Shown piece after piece: positions 9,562 to 17,424 of a stretch of 64,000 bases of DNA; positions within the stretch are counted from its first letter, which is position 1; each line of letters starts with the position of its first letter. The DNA comes from Deltaproteobacteria bacterium (lineage in GTDB: Bacteria > Desulfobacterota > GWC2-55-46): the NCBI GenBank assembly GCA_016177845.1, contig JACOUO010000003.1, positions 273,367 to 337,366 on the forward strand. The letters run 5' to 3'. The notes below the pieces were generated by a model. The model saw only the letters and a program-made list of their open reading frames with translations. It searched no databases and was not told the origin of the DNA. The translations under genes were made by a program, and so were the position numbers.

Positions 9562-10602
9562 ATGAGAATGCCCGGCGTTGATGTCATTAAGGCAATCGCT
9601 ATTTTAGGGGTGATATGCATACACACCAACCCTTTCGGCCCAAAGGAATTTGACAGCTTCATTCATCTGAAACTGCTGTTCCATTTCATCAATCAGGCAT
9701 CCAAGTTCGGCGTTCCCTTCTTTTTCATTGCCTCAGGTTTCTTCTTCGGCAGGTCCCTTGGAAAAGGCGGTGAGCCGATTGATATATTTCTGAAATATTT
9801 TAAAAGGCTCTTGCCTGTATTTATTATCTGGTCGGCCGTATTCAGCCTGATACCTGCCAATAAGGCTGTGATGGCAAACGGTATTCTAAGCGGGTTTTTG
9901 GCAGTAACGATTAAGGCTATAAACAGTATCATTGAAGCCCCGTTCCTATTTCTCATGAACGGCACATGGATTCACCTGTGGTTCCTGCCTGCCCTTATTG
10001 TGGGGCTTGCAATCGTTGCGGTCTTTTTATCGCTTAAAATTGAAAGGTATTTGATTTATTTTGCCTTGTTTTTATTCATTATTGGCCTGCTTGGGGGGGC
10101 TTATTCCCATCTGCCCATAGGGTTTGAGCTTGATTTCAATACAAGGAACGGCCCCTTTTTCTCTACCCTTTTCATTGCAATCGGGTGGATATTGTCAAAT
10201 CTGAAGAGAGAAGATTATCCAACCGCGGGGGCGGCTTTCCTGATGGCAGTTTCAGGGCTGATATTACAAAGTTTTGAGGCAGTCCTGCTTCTTAAATATT
10301 ACGGGATGAAGATGCACCTGCATGACTACCTTATAGGCACTTTGCCGTTTGCCGCAGGCGTGTTCCTGTTGGGTCTAAACTACTCTGAGATGGGAAAGGA
10401 GGGGGTATTGCAGAGGCTCGGAAAATTCACCCTCGGCATATATGTCTCACATACTCTGATAATGATGCCTGTATTCAAATTCAGGGCATATTTTGACCAT
10501 AGCCTGTTCCAGGTAATCTACCCTCTTCTGGTGTATGCGGTTTCAGCCCTGCTGACATACCTGTTACTCAAAAACCGCTTTACAAAGTTTCTTGTGGCAT
10601 GA
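9562..10602 (+). CDS. Acyltransferase 3 family membrane protein (OafA/WecH-like)
   Basis: 346 residues with about ten hydrophobic segments. The start GVDVIKAIAILGVICIHT carries the family Arg/Lys-xx-Ala and the membrane His of acyltransferase-3 proteins, which O-acetylate or succinylate cell-surface polysaccharides or other exported molecules. ATG at 9562 is used because GAGGTGG lies just upstream; a GTG at 9553 overlaps that site. It stands alone with no polysaccharide genes beside it, so the acceptor is unknown. Confidence 0.85.
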   Translation: MRMPGVDVIKAIAILGVICIHTNPFGPKEFDSFIHLKLLFHFINQASKFGVPFFFIASGFFFGRSLGKGGEPIDIFLKYFKRLLPVFIIWSAVFSLIPANKAVMANGILSGFLAVTIKAINSIIEAPFLFLMNGTWIHLWFLPALIVGLAIVAVFLSLKIERYLIYFALFLFIIGLLGGAYSHLPIGFELDFNTRNGPFFSTLFIAIGWILSNLKREDYPTAGAAFLMAVSGLILQSFEAVLLLKYYGMKMHLHDYLIGTLPFAAGVFLLGLNYSEMGKEGVLQRLGKFTLGIYVSHTLIMMPVFKFRAYFDHSLFQVIYPLLVYAVSALLTYLLLKNRFTKFLVA

Positions 10603-10678
10603 AATAATAGGAAAATAAGGCAAAATAAACCGTACGATCAATAGGTTTTTAGGTTTAAACCTGCCGGACGATATGTTA

Positions 10679-10687
10679 TGATATAAT
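10679..10687 (+). promoter_or_regulatory. Extended -10 promoter of the AAA-Hsp70 operon
   Basis: TGATATAAT is a perfect extended -10 element 25 nt before the ATG at 10712. No convincing -35 is seen. It would give a short leader of about 18 nt. Confidence 0.5.
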
Positions 10688-10711
10688 CAAATCTGAAAAA
10701 AGGGTGTGCCT

Positions 10712-12847
10712 ATGAACGCCAGAGACTTCGAAAATGAGATACGAATCCATGTAGAAGCCAGATACCCTGTCCTATGGCTTGTTTCCTTTGAGGAGCGCAG
10801 AGTTGAAAGGATAGTTGAAAGTCTCTGCGATTCGATGAAGTTCAACTTCTGGTCATGGTCGGTCTCCCGTGGACTTTACGGTGGAGAGAAGAAGAAACGC
10901 GAGCCCATGGGCAAGGAAAAGATACTCACCACCATTGAAGAGAAGATATCAAAGGGCGACAACCAGAATAACCTTTTTCTTTTAAAAGATATCACGAGCT
11001 ATTTCGGCTCGCATGAGTTCCTGAGAAGGTTCAGGGACTTACCTTCCATTTTTGACGAACGCAATACCGTCAATACCGTTTTTATATTATCACCTACATT
11101 GGCTGAGATACCTCCTGAGCTTGAGGAGGATATTGTAGTCCTGGAGCTGTCTTTGCCTGATTATGACGAGATAGCCGACATGGTCTCAAAGACCTACGGC
11201 CACCTTATCCCAGCAAGCTGGCACGCCTCCACAAAATCAATCCTTTACAAGTCCCTGCAGGGGCTTTCAATGGATAACATCAGGCGAGTCATAAGAAAGG
11301 CCATAAGCCTCAACAACGGCGCTCTCAATGAAGACTGCATCTCCTACATTCAGGATGAAAAACAGCAGATAATTAAAAAACAGAGAATACTTGATTATTA
11401 TCCGCATAAGGAAACAATAGAGAATATCGGGGGACTCAGCGAGATAAAGAAGTGGTTTATCGAAAGGGAGCATGTATTTCGCTTAAGCAGGGATAAGATA
11501 GAGACCCTCGGCCTTGATGTTCCGAAAGGGCTTCTCCTTATAGGCGTGCCCGGTTCAGGTAAAAGCCTTTGCTGTAAAGCGCTTGCAGGCATATGGAACC
11601 TTCCCTTATTAAGGCTTGATGTAGGAAGGCTCTTCGGCTCAACTGTCGGAGAGTCTGAAAAGAACATAAGAAGGTGCATACAGCTTGCGGAAGCCGTAAG
11701 CCCCTGTATACTCTGGATAGATGAAATTGACAAGGCATTCGGCGGCGTGACAGGCTATCAGGGCGATTCCGGCACCCAGATGAGGGTCTTCGGGACATTC
11801 ATTACATGGCTGCAGGAAAAAGAGCACCCTGTATTTGTCATATCCACTGCAAACGACCCCAAGAACCTGCCTCCTGAGCTTTGGAGGAAAGGAAGGTATG
11901 ACGAGGTATTCTTTGTCGATCTTCCGAGCGCGGAGGAGAGGGAAGAGATATTCAGGATACACCTTGAAAGAAGGGTGCAGAACTTAAACAGGCTCAATAT
12001 AAGGGAGCTTGCCCAGAACAGCCAGGGCTTCACGGGCGCAGAAATTGAGCAGGCTGTAAAAGATGCCGTAGTGACAACATTTAACGGTGTCCATCAGGGC
12101 GACAACTCAAAAGAGACAGAGGAGTATATTGACGGTCTCTTAAGCCTTGATGTCACGCAGGAAACACTTGTTAACTGCATAAGGCATATAACGCCTCTTT
12201 CGGTGCTTAAGAAAGAGGAGATAGAGGATTTAAGGACATGGAGCCATCAGAGGGCAAGGCCGGCATCCAAGTCCCTGTTCCTGCAGAGGGCAGAGATGCT
12301 CTCCGATATCGAAAAACGCAACATCGCCATACACGAGGCAGGCCATTCGCTTCTTATGAAGTACCACTTCAACAGGACGCCTGCTTTCATAAGCGTTGAT
12401 AATTACAAGAACTACAGCGCCTACATCCCTGTTGACGAGTCGATAAGGACCACATACACCAAGAGAGACCTTGAAAAAGAGATCGGCGTTATACTTGGCG
12501 GCATGGTGGCGGAAGATGAGATATGCGGGAACGATTCAAAGACTGTAGGGGCTTCGCATGACCTTATTCAGGCAACAGGCATAGCCAGAAAGATGGTTGT
12601 TGAGTACGGCTTCGGCGAACTTATGAGCAACAAGAGCCTGATGGTATTGCAGGAGTTCGCGCTCACTTCGGGAGGCGAGGTGCTCGATGATATCCAGAAG
12701 ATACTCGATAATGCCAAGGAAAATACGGGCGGCATTATTACGAGGAATAAAGAGGTCTTGATGGCGCTTGTTGACAGGCTCGTTGACGATGTGCTTATGA
12801 ACAGTGACAGCATTGCCAGGTTTTTCCAGGAACACCCCTTGGATTAG
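10712..12847 (+). CDS. Ycf46-like AAA ATPase fused to an FtsH-type (M41) zinc protease
   Basis: 711 residues in three parts. Residues 1-220 resemble the N-terminal domain of cyanobacterial/plastid Ycf46 (ARYPVLWLVSFEERRVERI, then WSVSRGL). Residues 225-520 form an AAA module with Walker A GVPGSGKS (about 278-285), Walker B ILWIDEID (about 333), sensor STANDP and an arginine-finger region LPPELWRKGRYDE. Residues 525-711 match the M41 peptidase of FtsH: HEAGH (541-545) and GASHDLIQAT, which holds the third zinc ligand. Unlike FtsH it has no membrane segments. First gene of a five-gene operon. The ATG at 10712 follows AGGGTG; a GTG 6 nt earlier is the alternative. Expected activity, by inference: an ATP-driven cytoplasmic protease or unfoldase. 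Confidence 0.85.
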   Translation: MNARDFENEIRIHVEARYPVLWLVSFEERRVERIVESLCDSMKFNFWSWSVSRGLYGGEKKKREPMGKEKILTTIEEKISKGDNQNNLFLLKDITSYFGSHEFLRRFRDLPSIFDERNTVNTVFILSPTLAEIPPELEEDIVVLELSLPDYDEIADMVSKTYGHLIPASWHASTKSILYKSLQGLSMDNIRRVIRKAISLNNGALNEDCISYIQDEKQQIIKKQRILDYYPHKETIENIGGLSEIKKWFIEREHVFRLSRDKIETLGLDVPKGLLLIGVPGSGKSLCCKALAGIWNLPLLRLDVGRLFGSTVGESEKNIRRCIQLAEAVSPCILWIDEIDKAFGGVTGYQGDSGTQMRVFGTFITWLQEKEHPVFVISTANDPKNLPPELWRKGRYDEVFFVDLPSAEEREEIFRIHLERRVQNLNRLNIRELAQNSQGFTGAEIEQAVKDAVVTTFNGVHQGDNSKETEEYIDGLLSLDVTQETLVNCIRHITPLSVLKKEEIEDLRTWSHQRARPASKSLFLQRAEMLSDIEKRNIAIHEAGHSLLMKYHFNRTPAFISVDNYKNYSAYIPVDESIRTTYTKRDLEKEIGVILGGMVAEDEICGNDSKTVGASHDLIQATGIARKMVVEYGFGELMSNKSLMVLQEFALTSGGEVLDDIQKILDNAKENTGGIITRNKEVLMALVDRLVDDVLMNSDSIARFFQEHPLD

Positions 12848-12886
12848 AAGTTGAAAAGCGGCGCTGAACCTAAAAGGGAGGAGAGC

Positions 12887-13222
12887 ATGTCCTTTTACAC
12901 CGTTATCAAAACAGAGCTGAACAATAAAAAGTACATATTGTGCGCGCTTGCGGAACTCAAGAGAAGGGGAGAGATCTCAAGCTATGTGCAGAATGAAAAG
13001 AAGAATACGATAGAAGTTGACAGGGACGGGGATAAGATAAGCGTGCAGGAAAAATCGGGCGCATTTGAGATTGGAGGGGACAACAGGGTGTTAAACCAGT
13101 TCTCAAACAGGCTCAAGCAGGTCTACGCGCTTGAATCCATAAAAGACAATCTGCCTCTTGACTTTGAGATAGCCAACGAAACGGAAACTGCGGGTGAGAT
13201 AGAGATTCTGCTTAAAGGCTGA
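12887..13222 (+). CDS. DUF1257 (Ycf35-like) protein
   Basis: 111 residues beginning MSFYTVIKTELNNKKYI, the typical start of DUF1257/Ycf35 proteins found in cyanobacteria, plastids and scattered bacteria. Function unknown. The ATG at 12887 has a strong ribosome site (GGGAGGAG). It lies 39 nt after the AAA-protease gene, and DUF2997 follows. Ycf35, DUF2997 and Ycf46-like genes are, to my knowledge, often neighbours in cyanobacteria, so the association seems old. The 3' end is followed by a decayed partial repeat of itself (13208-13288). Confidence 0.85.
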   Translation: MSFYTVIKTELNNKKYILCALAELKRRGEISSYVQNEKKNTIEVDRDGDKISVQEKSGAFEIGGDNRVLNQFSNRLKQVYALESIKDNLPLDFEIANETETAGEIEILLKG

Positions 13223-13288
13223 AAAACGAAAATGAGATTGTTGAATTTGAGACGCTCCTTAAAGGCTAAAAAACAAAAAGGAGATTGC
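13208..13288 (+). repeat. Imperfect 50-bp-offset tandem duplication at the end of the DUF1257 gene
   Basis: CTTAAAGGCTGAAAAAC (from 13208) recurs as CTTAAAGGCTAAAAAAC (from 13258), each followed by an AAAA-GAGATTG stretch. The second copy still reads TLLKG then a stop, like the ILLKG end of the first, so it appears to be a duplicated gene end that now forms the spacer before the DUF2997 gene. Confidence 0.6.
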
Positions 13289-13290
13289 CG

Positions 13291-13473
13291 ATGGACAGAC
13301 AGATAAGAATAAAGATAACGCCTGACGGCAGGGTAGAGATAGATTCTTCGGTTTTTACCGATTGCAAGGAAGTAGCCGAACACCTGACAAAGACGCTTGG
13401 TAAGATGGAGAGCTTCTCCATCAAGGAAGACCACCTTGATGAAGAGATAAAAGTGAAGGTAAACAGGGATTAG
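13291..13473 (+). CDS. DUF2997 family small protein
   Basis: 60 residues, MDRQIRIKITPDGRVEIDS, matching DUF2997: a short, charged, probably beta-rich protein of unknown function that usually neighbours DUF1257. ATG at 13291 is chosen because AAAAGGAG (13276-13283) is correctly spaced; the TTG at 13285 lies too close to it. It is the third gene of the operon. Its conserved pairing with DUF1257 suggests the two products form a complex (inference). Confidence 0.8.
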   Translation: MDRQIRIKITPDGRVEIDSSVFTDCKEVAEHLTKTLGKMESFSIKEDHLDEEIKVKVNRD

Positions 13474-13501
13474 GCTTTCAATAGCGGCACCTTTGGTTTT
13501 T

Positions 13502-14068
13502 ATGGGCGAAGAGCTCCTTAATATACATGCCATTTTGCCTCATTCAAGGGTCAACGGCCCGGGCAGAAGGCTTGTTGTTTTTTTCCAGGGCTGCAGCAGG
13601 GCCTGCAAAGGGTGCTTCAATCCTGAAACCCATTCATTTGACATAAAGAACAATTATACAGCCGAAGATATACTTGCCAAAGCGGCAAGCGGGCTTGAGG
13701 GCATTACCGTAAGCGGAGGGGAGCCGTTCCTTCAGCCTCGGGGGCTTTTGAAGCTCTTGGGGCTTGCTAAGGCAAAAGGGCTTTCTACGGTTGTTTATTC
13801 AGGTTTTAAGTTCGAAGAGCTTTCAGCGATGAAAGACGCAAAGCAATGTTTAAGCCTCATAGATGTATTGATAGACGGCGGCTTTGAGGAAGATAAATTG
13901 GAACCGACCCTCCTTGCGAGGGGCTCAACGAACCAGAGGCTCCATTTCCTCTCAGGCCGATATACTTTAAATGACTTTTACATGCCGGGCAAGGCCGAGG
14001 TGATAATCAGCGAAAGCGGAGCAGTCACCGGTACAGGCTTTGGCAGCATATTTCGGACAGGCAAATGA
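13502..14068 (+). CDS. Radical SAM activase-like protein (NrdG/PflA-like, single 4Fe-4S)
   Basis: 188 residues. The cluster motif CSRACKGC (CX3CX2C) is preceded by VVFFQGC, and VSGGEPFLQP is the SAM-binding GGE motif. The overall shape matches anaerobic ribonucleotide-reductase activase-type proteins. No glycyl-radical partner is nearby, so the normal NrdG role is doubtful. The 4-nt overlap (ATGA) with the Hsp70 gene argues for tight coupling. ATG at 13502 is used; a TTG at 13493 is possible and no strong ribosome site decides. Role in this operon unknown: maturation or modification of an operon product is a guess. Confidence 0.82.
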   Translation: MGEELLNIHAILPHSRVNGPGRRLVVFFQGCSRACKGCFNPETHSFDIKNNYTAEDILAKAASGLEGITVSGGEPFLQPRGLLKLLGLAKAKGLSTVVYSGFKFEELSAMKDAKQCLSLIDVLIDGGFEEDKLEPTLLARGSTNQRLHFLSGRYTLNDFYMPGKAEVIISESGAVTGTGFGSIFRTGK

Positions 14069-16719
14069 ACGACGAAGAGATAAGAGAGTTAAAACAGGCG
14101 CTTCACGCGATAAGGGATGAGACCGACCAGAACCTTTTGAGAGGGCTTATCGTAAATACGGCAAGGATGCTGCCCAAGACAGTTGAGTTCCTTGATTCAT
14201 TTAAACTTGCGTACGAGCTGCTTGATAAAATTTCAGACCAGTCGGAAAGAAGGATAGCCCTTCTTGATTTTGTAAAGGAGATCCCTGCCTTCGGCCTTTA
14301 TCAGCCCCTTTTTAAAAAGGCGATAGACGCAGCCCTGACAGCGGCTGACGACCTTGATGAACAGCACAGAAGGACCACCGAGCTCCTGTGGATAGCAAAC
14401 GGAGTGCCTGTCACCGACGAATTCCTTTCAATAAGGCTTCAGGCATGGAGGCTTGCTCTTGACCTTCCCGACAAGCCCAGGTTCAGAGAGCCTTCTCTTG
14501 AGAAGATTGCAAAATTCCTCCCAAAGGCCAGTGATTTTGATTTTTTCAGGAGATACACACTCCTTGGGATAGCTAAGCAGATGCCGAAGGAAGGCGTATT
14601 CAAAGATGCCTACATCGAGGCCATAAAACTTGCGATAAAGGCCTCAACCGTCTTATCCGAGCCCCATCACAGGAGGTATGTCCTCCTTTTCATCGCGAAT
14701 GAGATACCTGACCCTGAGCAATATTTCGATATATACCATCTGGCTTACGAGGAAGGCTACAAAGCTACCCTTGAGACAAAAGACCCGTTTGCAAAGCAGT
14801 ACGGCATTCTTGAGATGCTTCAGGCAATCCCCAAGACGCCCGGCTTTTTTCCATTGATTCAGGAGGTAGCGGAGCAGGCGCTTACATTCTTTACCGTTAA
14901 GAAGTGGATGGAGGATGTAGAGGTTTTTGATGTAGTTGATTATATACTCTCCGCTGAGGAGCTGGGTATCAATGATTCCAAATTAAGAAGGTTCAACAGG
15001 GAGAAGTACGCAAAGATACTCTCGGCAGAGCTTGATAAGCTTGGGCCTGTGATAAATGACACTCGCTTCATCGAGACATTAAAGCCCTACACCCATGTAT
15101 GGATACAGCCTAAGTTCTTAAGGGATGCCGTTAAAAAACTGGTGGAGCACCTTGAGTCCCTTTCCAGGAAATTCCACGGCAGGGAAATAGAGCGCCCAAT
15201 ATTTGTGGCAGAGGCTCATCCCGAAGGCGGCACCCATCTCATCCACAAAAAAGAATCTCCGACACTTGAATGCATTTCAATTGACCTTGGGGCTACTAAT
15301 ACAGTCGTGATGAGGAAGAAGGGCGACGCACAGCCTGATTATGTGCCTCTTCCGTCAATATCGGCTACATACGACAGGGTACAGATAGTGCCTACAGTCT
15401 TAAGTTCTGAGACCAATACCATAGGCACCGATGTAAACGACCCATCCCCGATAGTCAATATCAAGCAGATGCTCCTTGAGGGAAACCCAAAAGGAAAGGA
15501 GTACATGGAGAGGTTTTTCAAGATACTTTACCAGCACCTTAAAAAGGCTACCGCCACTACAGGCTGGTTCTCGATACTGCCCAAAAACTTAAGCGACCTT
15601 ATATATGTAACCGTCCCTGTCGGGTACAATGATTACAGGACAGCCATGAAGGAGATAACCGATAGAGTTGCCAAAGGCGCTAAGATAGAATTAATAGAAG
15701 AGCCTCTTGCCGCCGCGGTCGGGTATCAGGTAGTCGAAGCAAGGGATAAAGTCATAATGGTCATCGACTTTGGAGGAAGCACCCTCAATACGATGATACT
15801 GAGGCTCAATCTCGCCGAGGTCCATATAGTTGCAAAGCCTGAAAGGGCGCAGCTCCTGGGGGGCCATGATATCGATGTATGGCTGGCGGAGTTCCTCGCT
15901 AAAAAAGCTGACATCACCGATGAGAACCAGTACAAGCTCATAACAAAGGCAGAAGAGATAAAGATAGAGCTTTCAAAGAGGAATGAAGTGCCCTTTGAAT
16001 GGGATGGCAGGCAGATATGCAAGGTGACAAGGGAAGAGCTTGAGGAAGTGCTCGACAGCCATGAGTTTTATAAGATAGTGGACAGGACCATCACAAATGT
16101 CATCAGAAGGGCAGAGCAGGTAGGACTTAAGAAAGACAGGATAGAGGCAATACTGCTTACAGGCGGCTCATCCCAGATACCGTCATTTAAGGATAAGGTA
16201 GGCGATATCTTCACCTCCTTGAGAAAGCAGAACCAGATATATGACCACAGTCCCCTTTCAGCTGTAGGCTTGGGGGCCGCGCTTTACGGCACCAGGGATA
16301 TAACTGACAGGCATCTTGGAATGGCATATGCCGTAAAGTACGCCACAGATGATAAAGATAACCCATATTCATACAGCATACTGCTTGAGAAAGGCGAGCT
16401 CCTGCCGCTTGAAAAGACCTATAGCATAAGGTCAGCCAAAAAACTTGGCGTTAAAAACGAGGTATTCATCGAATTTTTTGAAGTGCCTGAAAGCCTCCTT
16501 ACGAGAAGGTGGGTAATGGAGGGGGGAATCGAGTTCATAAAGCAGGAACTTAAGCATACAACCGATATTACCCTTAATGCACTCAAGACAGTGACCCTTT
16601 CATTCAAGGCCCCTGTTGATGCAGAGACAGAGGTGACCCTTTCAATTGATGAAGCAGGCCGCTTGAGCGTGAAGTATGATAACGGCACTAGCCTCGAGAC
16701 AGGCGTAAGGCTCCAGTAA
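14065..16719 (+). CDS. Hsp70-family ATPase with a large N-terminal helical-repeat region
   Basis: 884 residues. The first 390 or so residues are helical with repeating units: LLDFVKEIPAFGLY, LLWIANGVPVTDEF, LLGIAKQMPKEGVF, LLFIANEIPDPEQY and ILEMLQAIPKTPGF recur about every 55-60 residues. Residues about 400-780 form an actin/Hsp70 ATPase: phosphate-1 motif IDLGATNTVV (Asp407), phosphate-2 motif VIDFGGSTLN (Asp568), EEPLAAAVGY and the adenosine motif LLTGGSSQIP. The end looks like a short beta-rich substrate-binding part. It is not a housekeeping DnaK: the order is reversed (helical region first) and the sequence divergent. Last gene of the AAA/M41-DUF1257-DUF2997-radical SAM operon. Confidence 0.85.
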   Translation: MNDEEIRELKQALHAIRDETDQNLLRGLIVNTARMLPKTVEFLDSFKLAYELLDKISDQSERRIALLDFVKEIPAFGLYQPLFKKAIDAALTAADDLDEQHRRTTELLWIANGVPVTDEFLSIRLQAWRLALDLPDKPRFREPSLEKIAKFLPKASDFDFFRRYTLLGIAKQMPKEGVFKDAYIEAIKLAIKASTVLSEPHHRRYVLLFIANEIPDPEQYFDIYHLAYEEGYKATLETKDPFAKQYGILEMLQAIPKTPGFFPLIQEVAEQALTFFTVKKWMEDVEVFDVVDYILSAEELGINDSKLRRFNREKYAKILSAELDKLGPVINDTRFIETLKPYTHVWIQPKFLRDAVKKLVEHLESLSRKFHGREIERPIFVAEAHPEGGTHLIHKKESPTLECISIDLGATNTVVMRKKGDAQPDYVPLPSISATYDRVQIVPTVLSSETNTIGTDVNDPSPIVNIKQMLLEGNPKGKEYMERFFKILYQHLKKATATTGWFSILPKNLSDLIYVTVPVGYNDYRTAMKEITDRVAKGAKIELIEEPLAAAVGYQVVEARDKVIMVIDFGGSTLNTMILRLNLAEVHIVAKPERAQLLGGHDIDVWLAEFLAKKADITDENQYKLITKAEEIKIELSKRNEVPFEWDGRQICKVTREELEEVLDSHEFYKIVDRTITNVIRRAEQVGLKKDRIEAILLTGGSSQIPSFKDKVGDIFTSLRKQNQIYDHSPLSAVGLGAALYGTRDITDRHLGMAYAVKYATDDKDNPYSYSILLEKGELLPLEKTYSIRSAKKLGVKNEVFIEFFEVPESLLTRRWVMEGGIEFIKQELKHTTDITLNALKTVTLSFKAPVDAETEVTLSIDEAGRLSVKYDNGTSLETGVRLQ

Positions 16720-16751
16720 CCTCTCATTTTCCTCTCCCTGAATTGCCTTTT

Positions 16752-16767
16752 TGTGACCCCGGTCACA
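16752..16767. promoter_or_regulatory. CRP/FNR-superfamily-like operator
   Basis: TGTGACCCCGGTCACA is a 16-bp site fitting TGTGA-N6-TCACA exactly, with 7-bp arms. It lies 33 nt after the Hsp70 operon and 153 nt before the TPR gene, so it more likely serves the latter. The site agrees with CRP/FNR-family targets; which regulator binds cannot be told. Confidence 0.5.
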
Positions 16768-16919
16768 TTAAAAAAAAGGGCTCTCGTGTATACTCATTCC
16801 TGTAACATGCTTCTCTTGCTGAAGCCACACCGCTTAAATTAAGCTCTAAAATCCAAAGCTACAGTTATTTAAGTTAGTGATATTCTTGATATATTTTTTA
16901 ATTTGGAGGAGGTGCGGCT

Positions 16920-17351
16920 ATGCAAACTAATGAGGTCATTGAGAAAGGCGTCAGGCTTGCCCGGGACGGGCGATACTCGGATGCCCTAAAGGTTTTTGAT
17001 GAGGACCTTTGCTTCACGCAGCACCCGGCAGCTATGTCCCATTATGCATTGTGTCTGGCCCATGTAGAGGGTAACTTCGACAAGGCCATCTCTCTTTGCC
17101 TTATGGCCGCCGAGAAGGAGTTCTACAATCCGGAGATATACCATAATCTCGGAAGGATATTCCTCCTTAACGGGCAGAAGGCTGTTGCTGTAAGGGCGTT
17201 CAGAAAAGGGCTTAAGTTTGACAATTCAAACGGTGCGCTCCTTGAGGAGATGAGAAGGCTTGGCCTGAGGAGAAGGCCGGTTGTTTCGTTCCTCCCAAGG
17301 CAGAGTGTTCTCAATAAATTCCTCGGTAAGATCATTGAAAGGCTGGCTTGA
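16920..17351 (+). CDS. TPR-repeat protein
   Basis: 143 residues with two to three tetratricopeptide repeats (GRYSDALKVFDEDL, GNFDKAISLCLMAAE, AEIYHNLGRIFLLNGQ-like spacing) and a basic tail. The ribosome site GGAGGAGG is very strong. TPR proteins are protein-binding scaffolds; no partner is identified. A CRP/FNR-like palindrome lies upstream and a terminator downstream, so it is probably transcribed alone. Confidence 0.82.
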   Translation: MQTNEVIEKGVRLARDGRYSDALKVFDEDLCFTQHPAAMSHYALCLAHVEGNFDKAISLCLMAAEKEFYNPEIYHNLGRIFLLNGQKAVAVRAFRKGLKFDNSNGALLEEMRRLGLRRRPVVSFLPRQSVLNKFLGKIIERLA

Positions 17352-17391
17352 TATAATTTATTAAAAAAAGCCCGAATACAAATAATTACCC

Positions 17392-17424
17392 GAAACCCCC
17401 GCATAAACGGGGGTTTCTTAATTT
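17392..17424 (+). terminator. Rho-independent terminator after the TPR gene
   Basis: GAAACCCCCG (17392-17401) pairs perfectly with CGGGGGTTTC (17408-17417), loop CATAAA, followed by TTAATTTC. Confidence 0.8.
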
